Positions 59,527-64,000 of a stretch of DNA of 64,000 nt are shown piece after piece. Below the pieces are notes generated by a model. The model saw only the letters and a list, made by a program, of their open reading frames with translations, had not been told where the DNA came from and searched no databases. Numbering within the stretch: the stretch's first letter is position 1; every line of letters begins with the position of its first letter. Made by a program: the position numbers and the translations under genes. Origin of the DNA: Grifola frondosa (Eukaryota > Basidiomycota > Agaricomycetes > Polyporales > Grifolaceae); contig LUGG01000014.1 of assembly GCA_001683735.1 (NCBI GenBank), positions 186,001 through 250,000 of the forward strand. The letters run 5' to 3'.

Positions 59527-59530
59527 GAAA

Positions 59531-60086
59531 TGATACTCTCTTGCCGACTCCAACCTATAAAATAACAAATATGTATCCTATAGATCGTAAAGTCAGTAGC
59601 AACGAGATATAGCGCGAATGGGCTCTCGATTTCTCGCAGAGGTCCCTTGCACCGAGTTGTGTAACTAGCTATGCTCGCGAGTCGCACGTGAATCGCACTT
59701 CTCTGAGGTAGGGGAAACGCAGAAGAAGGTAAAAGTAAATGCTTAGCAATATCGGCTCTTTGCGCACTCCACGCGTATCGCAACTAAAGAGGTCTCCTTG
59801 ATCGTAGGTTCGAAGTCGCAGCGTGTATGACGGTTTATCCGTATAGTCGCAGGTATCGCTGTCGCAGTTTCGCAGTGAGAGGAGAGCTTTAGTGAAGAGC
59901 GGTCGCGATCGCAAGTGAAGCCGGCGATTTTGAACTCTGTACTTGTGGGGGAAACTCGTATCTGATTCGTATCGTACTATACATGAGTTTTTATGAACTA
60001 TTCTACGTATCTGAAACGCAAAATGATTGCGATGTATGCGGTAAGGCTGTCGCAAAGATATTGGGGTGCGTATCGCGTGCGTATCA
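59531..60086 (-). repeat. 5' LTR (right copy)
   Basis: 556 bp; the element's sense promoter is expected here. The single difference from the left copy is a CpG in this LTR that reads CpA in the other. Confidence 0.95.
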
Positions 60087-60160
60087 ACGAGAGTAATATT
60101 TATTTTATAGCGAGAGGTTATTATCTAGAAACAATGGGTCCACCAAGCTTGACAGAGTTT

Positions 60161-60272
60161 TCTACTTTTCTGGACAGAGGCTCAGTCGAGTGCATTGTGT
60201 AAGCATACTTTCTACTTTTCCGGACAGAGGCTCAGTTGAGTGCATTGTGTAAGCATACTTTCTACTTTTCAC
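60161..60272. repeat. 50-bp tandem repeat, two copies plus a partial
   Basis: TCTACTTTTC recurs at 60,161, 60,211 and 60,261. The two full 50-bp units differ at two places, both C versus T (CGGACAG/TGGACAG; GTCGAG/GTTGAG), consistent with CpG decay. Confidence 0.8.
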
Positions 60273-62938
60273 AAAAGACTACAATGCTCTGTGGATCGTT
60301 GTTCAATTACCTGGAATATACCTGTGGGAACTAGAAACAATGACAAGGCTTGACTCCAATAGCCTGCTTTGTCAGTACACTACAAAATTCCTCCAAAGTC
60401 AATGCCTTGATGCAGTACTTTGTTACTATGATGAATTCTGCCTGGTGAATGAGGAATGCTCCTGGACTTCTTTTTAGAGACTTATACTCCTCAATCCACT
60501 TGGACAACTTTCCAAATAATATCAGACTCTTTCTTAACACTTCTCACCTGATGCCTTTGAGACAGGGTTTCTGTCCTAACAAAGGTCTTAATAACTAATC
60601 TGCCTAAACTTGCACTCCCAAAGTCTCTTGCTCTGGCAAGCTAACAACATAGGTCAGTAACTTCTGATCTTCTTTCCTAACCTTGTGCTTCCAGAATCTT
60701 CTTGTCTGGACAGTTGACAATTTAGGTGAGTTTCTTTGCTGACAGAACTCTGTCCTAACAAAGGTCTTGACAACCTTCAATCTTTTGCCTGAACTTGCAC
60801 TTCCAAAGTCTCTTGCTTTGGTAAATTAATAATCCAGGTCAATGCTCAGTAAGCAGGTGGACCTAGGCAATACTTCTGATGTGCCTCAAGTTAAGAGAAA
60901 GAATATAAATTGTGAGGGAGTGCTACTGAGGGAGGAATCTGGGAGAGGAAGAATATAATCAATAATTTTGGGCAATTTTTTGCTTCCCCTTATATACCCT
61001 CCTAAATCCTTCCATTCTATTCTATTTTATTCTATTCTATTCTATTCTATTCTATAGCTAACTAATCCTCTTCTTGCTTACCAATCCACTCCCAATGCTT
61101 ACCAATTCACCAATCTTTCTGCTAATGAATTGCTTTTGAAAGTTGCTGGAAGCATCTCTAACCTACTAGCACTTTCTGCACAGTTCTATCTCCTCCCGGA
61201 CAATTCTCCCAGGTTTTATAGGTTTCTAGGATGTTCTTCATGATTCTATATTATTCTAAAATCTGCTAAAATATTCTGAAAATTTCTCTGAGTTTCTGAA
61301 TTATTTCAGGACATTCTGAAGTAGAAATTTCGATTAAAATACTTCTTTTAAAGACTATAATCTTCTGGAAAGTTCTAGAAACTTCTCCTCTGCTAGGCTA
61401 TTCTGGAATGTTCATGAATATGAAGCCACAGGTCTATTTGTCCATGTCACAGTTGTCACAGTGTCCAATTGCTGACTCAATCCAGATTATATGATATGGA
61501 TTTGGTGAAATGTGCTGAGTAATGGCAAATGTGTGCAAATAGAGAGGAATGGGATAAGTCTTTGCATAGCATAGATGTGTTCCTAATTATTCTGCACTTT
61601 CTTTTGCAGCTTGTTTCTTTATTATTATTTTCTTCATTATGGATACTTGCAAAGGTATGCTGTCTTAATGACGTGACTTCAATCCTATCTTCTGACCAAT
61701 CTGATAACTCCTTTTTTGCCATGCTCTTTTTCCTGCAGATCTTTGTATTACCAGCTTGGATGGGGGAGCATAAAGGTCATTTTCTAATTCTTCATCAATA
61801 TGCTCTTTTGATTTTTCACTTCCTTCTGATACAGTCTCCTCTTCTGATGCATTAGTGTCTTCATAAGAGACACTTTAAGAGAGAGGGTGTTCATATAGAG
61901 AACTGCTTGGGATCATGATGAAAGATGGGAGTAACTGACAATGAATGAAATAATGGGGTATAATGGCAAAATGTAATTAACATTGACCATATTTGTATAT
62001 AGCCTTGCTGCTCAAAATTAATAGATATAGGTCATAACACGTGATATATTCCCAATATGGTTGATACTGCATAATCTTCTTGATAAGTAACTAGCACTTG
62101 ACTTTGCTGTTACCTAACATTGCCAATTGTGTTTACAATAGGTATGTTATAGAATTATTGGCCATAAGTATATCAATGAAATCTTATTGACTTTATAGTT
62201 AGAATTGATTTGATTTGTATCACAATACATTTATTCTAACAGTCAGTTGCCTGCATAGTTTGCTCATCATAACTAATTGAGCAAGCTACTGATTAGCCAT
62301 TTTGATTGATATAGTGTCCTTCTTTGAACTTTCTCTGAAACTCGCTACAACTTCATTGTTCATTCTTAGGCCATTGCTGATGCACTTGACATTGGAGCTA
62401 GGCAAATTCATCATGACATTTGAATATTGGGATAACTTCGGAGTGATACCTGATCAGTACATATTGGCTATGCTGATTGGTTCATTCTATATCTTGGGGA
62501 AAGCTATCTTGAGCAACTTCTTCAGCACATCATCAATAATGACCATGTCCCTCTTCACATGTTATTCAATCTGCAATGTTTTCACACTCAGCTTCTGCAA
62601 CTGTATCGCAAACATCTTTATGTGATTCGGTGCCTTGGTACATTTCATCTTTTAACTATTATATTCAGGAAGGATGAGGATTTCTTTTGGGCCTGAAGAA
62701 GTAGTATAGTTCTGATTCTATGTATTACTTTTTTTGTAGGATTACTTGAATATTGACATTTTTTCCCAATGAGTATGTGATGCTAGTAGTGTTAAACTTG
62801 AGACATGCTAATCAATGGTCACATTGCCATGTTTTAGTACCAATTCAATTTGATGCATGACACCAGGTTCACTGCACCCAGGGTACTGTCATCATGCCCA
62901 AACTCTTTGGGTGCCAAAGTGTCCTTGCCCTCACTCGA
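60273..62938. other. CpG-depleted, AT-rich region without a recognisable gene
   Basis: From 60,301 to 61,196 I find no CG dinucleotide. It contains an imperfect direct repeat of about 180 bp (TGTCCTAACAAAGGTCTT at 60,572 and 60,751, followed by related text) and a pentanucleotide tract at 61,015. The ORFs at 61,529 and 62,302 are Leu/Phe/Ser-rich by composition only. Probably old, decayed repeats. Confidence 0.5.
61013..61055. repeat. (TTCTA)n microsatellite
   Basis: About eight units of TTCTA with one variant unit, in the CpG-free stretch. Confidence 0.85.
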
Positions 62939-64000
62939 TCAATTTATATTTGGCAAGAAACCTATCTGTGTGCATTCAGCGACAACTGCCCCAGCTTTGT
63001 TTGGTGCTTCACAGATACTTGTCGCACTGCCACCAGAGTTTTGGCACCCATCATCAGTCAGCATGGAGATTTTGGTGCTGTGATCCTCAGAAGGTGAAGA
63101 CCTCAGTGCTGCAGGACTTATTGTTAAGTCATTCGATCCTTTGGATGAATCATTCTCCTCGACCTCCACCTGTGCTGCTTTTCTCTTCCATCTCAGCTTG
63201 GGCTTGGTTATCTGTTCTTCAACCTCCATATCCTCCTCATTCTCTGCATTGTGTCCATCCAAGAGCACTCTCAACAGCTCTTTGCCTTCTTTGTTGAGGA
63301 AGGCTTGGAGCATTTCCTCCTTCTCATGAGCAAGCCCACACATGATGATGTGACTAGTTCTGTGTGCAAGCACATGAAATACTTGCACCTTGTGTTCCTG
63401 TCCATGCTGATGACATCGGCCCTGCACTTGATTTTCATTCTGGCAACTCCAAAGGTGGTCCTGTGAGGTTATTTTAGGTCATTAATTAAGACTGGTCTCA
63501 CATTCAATAATGATACCCACCAAGAAGATAATATTCTGAGTGAATGCCAGATTTAGGCTGGTATTTGTCACTGAAGAAATGATGGCAACACATTTCTGAG
63601 GATTGGTATGAAATTCTCTTACTGCTCTGGACCTGGTATTATAGCCCATGTCAAGAATGGATGCCTGCCCATATAATCCTAGCAATCAAGAACTAGAATC
63701 AGCCAAGAATAAAGCAGCAGCCAGAAACACAGTCTCCACTGAAATTTGGATCACTCTCCAGATTCCCACCAGACTCAGCAGACTAGATCACTTGACTGAG
63801 GTATCACAGAAATATCTCACATCATCACAGGTGTGCACATAGATGTACACACTCAGCCACATAGACATAGCACTTTACTTACAAGGAGGACCTCCAAGGC
63901 AGCAAGGATACCATTCTGTATCCTCACCACCCCACTTCACTCCATACCAATCACACCAGATTTCTACTCTCAAAGCCTTATAGTCAGAAGCAGTCATAGT
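62939..64000 (-). pseudogene. SNF2-type helicase C-terminal fragment, CpG-decayed, partial
   Basis: Minus strand, entering from the right edge. The first exon piece reads MTASDYKALRVEIWCDWYGV and is followed by GGEDTEWYPCCLGGPPC and a GTAAGT donor at about 63,880. The next recognisable exon has FHTNPQKCVAIISSVTNTSL and NLAFTQNIIFL, like motif V of SNF2 helicases. Then MQGRCHQHGQEHKVQVFHVL matches motif VI (Q..GR.HR.GQ), but the motif's second Arg reads Gln (CAG, which a CGG codon yields by CpG decay). HEKEEMLQAFLNKEG and an acidic-basic tail (PKLRWKRKAAQVEVEEND) follow. The stop is at 62,939. The frame between exons is unclear, and it lies in CpG-poor DNA, so it is probably dead. Confidence 0.55.

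Larger units (their letters stand above)
49580..60086 (-). mobile_element. Complete Ty3/gypsy LTR retrotransposon with an antisense accessory gene
   Basis: 10.5-kb element, coding strand minus. Two 556-bp direct LTRs bound gag (59,452-57,654) and pol with protease, reverse transcriptase, RNase H and integrase in that order (57,650-52,888), which is the Ty3/gypsy order. The ends read TGATAC...GTATCA, flanked by a 4-bp direct repeat, ACGA (49,576-49,579 and 60,087-60,090). A primer-binding-site candidate and a polypurine tract sit where expected. Between pol and the 3' LTR is a 2.5-kb extra module with a spliced gene on the other strand. The LTRs differ at one base (A at 49,663, G at 59,614), so insertion is recent. 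Confidence 0.95.

Noticed and set aside
49954..59912. GCGATCGC words as evidence of cyanobacterial DNA
   Set aside because: They lie inside a clear fungal Ty3/gypsy element with LTRs; only the word is shared.
61529..61855. Leu/Phe-rich ORFs at 61.5 and 62.3 kb as membrane proteins
   Set aside because: The hydrophobicity follows from T-rich, CpG-depleted DNA; no family pattern or plausible gene context.
1..64000. CRISPR arrays, bacterial operons, ribosome binding sites
   Set aside because: The DNA is eukaryotic, with many spliceosomal introns; the repeats present are tandem repeats without unique spacers.

Overview
The window is nuclear DNA of a mushroom-forming basidiomycete (Agaricomycetes). 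Short introns (about 50-60 nt, GT..AG) interrupt nearly every gene. Genes lie close together on both strands, often as divergent pairs. A KDZ transposase with a CxC2 cysteine cluster and a single-pass membrane protein of a type common in mushrooms also point there. All names rest on motifs recognised by eye; no search was run.

Layout. 1-3.45 kb: KDZ-family transposase (minus), running off the left edge. 3.5-7.4 kb: gene-free DNA with a strand-asymmetric C/A-rich tract and two tandem repeats. 7.4-14.4 kb: a viroplasmin/RNase H1-N-type protein, a mushroom protein of unknown function, a 158-bp tandem repeat and a membrane protein with a lectin-like ectodomain. 15.8-47.2 kb: the gene-dense core. 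It holds an epoxide hydrolase, a Btz/CASC3-like exon-junction protein, an MFS transporter, dynein light intermediate chain, TIP41, RRS1, TFIIB, an unknown protein, a REB1/TTF1-like Myb protein, SWC4, DASH subunit SPC19, a gephyrin-like molybdenum cofactor enzyme, two tandem glycerophosphodiester phosphodiesterases and a Ser-rich unknown protein. 47.9-64 kb: a CpG-depleted, repeat-like block with an F-box fragment and a decayed SNF2-type helicase, split by a complete, very young Ty3/gypsy retrotransposon (49,580-60,086).

The retrotransposon is the most unusual object. It is read on the minus strand, and its 556-bp LTRs differ at one base. Between pol and its 3' LTR it carries a spliced gene on the opposite strand, encoding a Zn2Cys6-like cysteine cluster. 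That gene is bracketed by two copies of a block made of a polypurine tract plus a hairpin, and the hairpin stems differ by compensatory changes.

A second window-wide signal: many otherwise good genes, including ones expected to be essential (TFIIB, RRS1, SWC4), are broken by single-base shifts, mostly at short homopolymers. This looks like uncorrected indel error in the assembly rather than pseudogenes. The gene calls below therefore bridge these breaks and say where they are.
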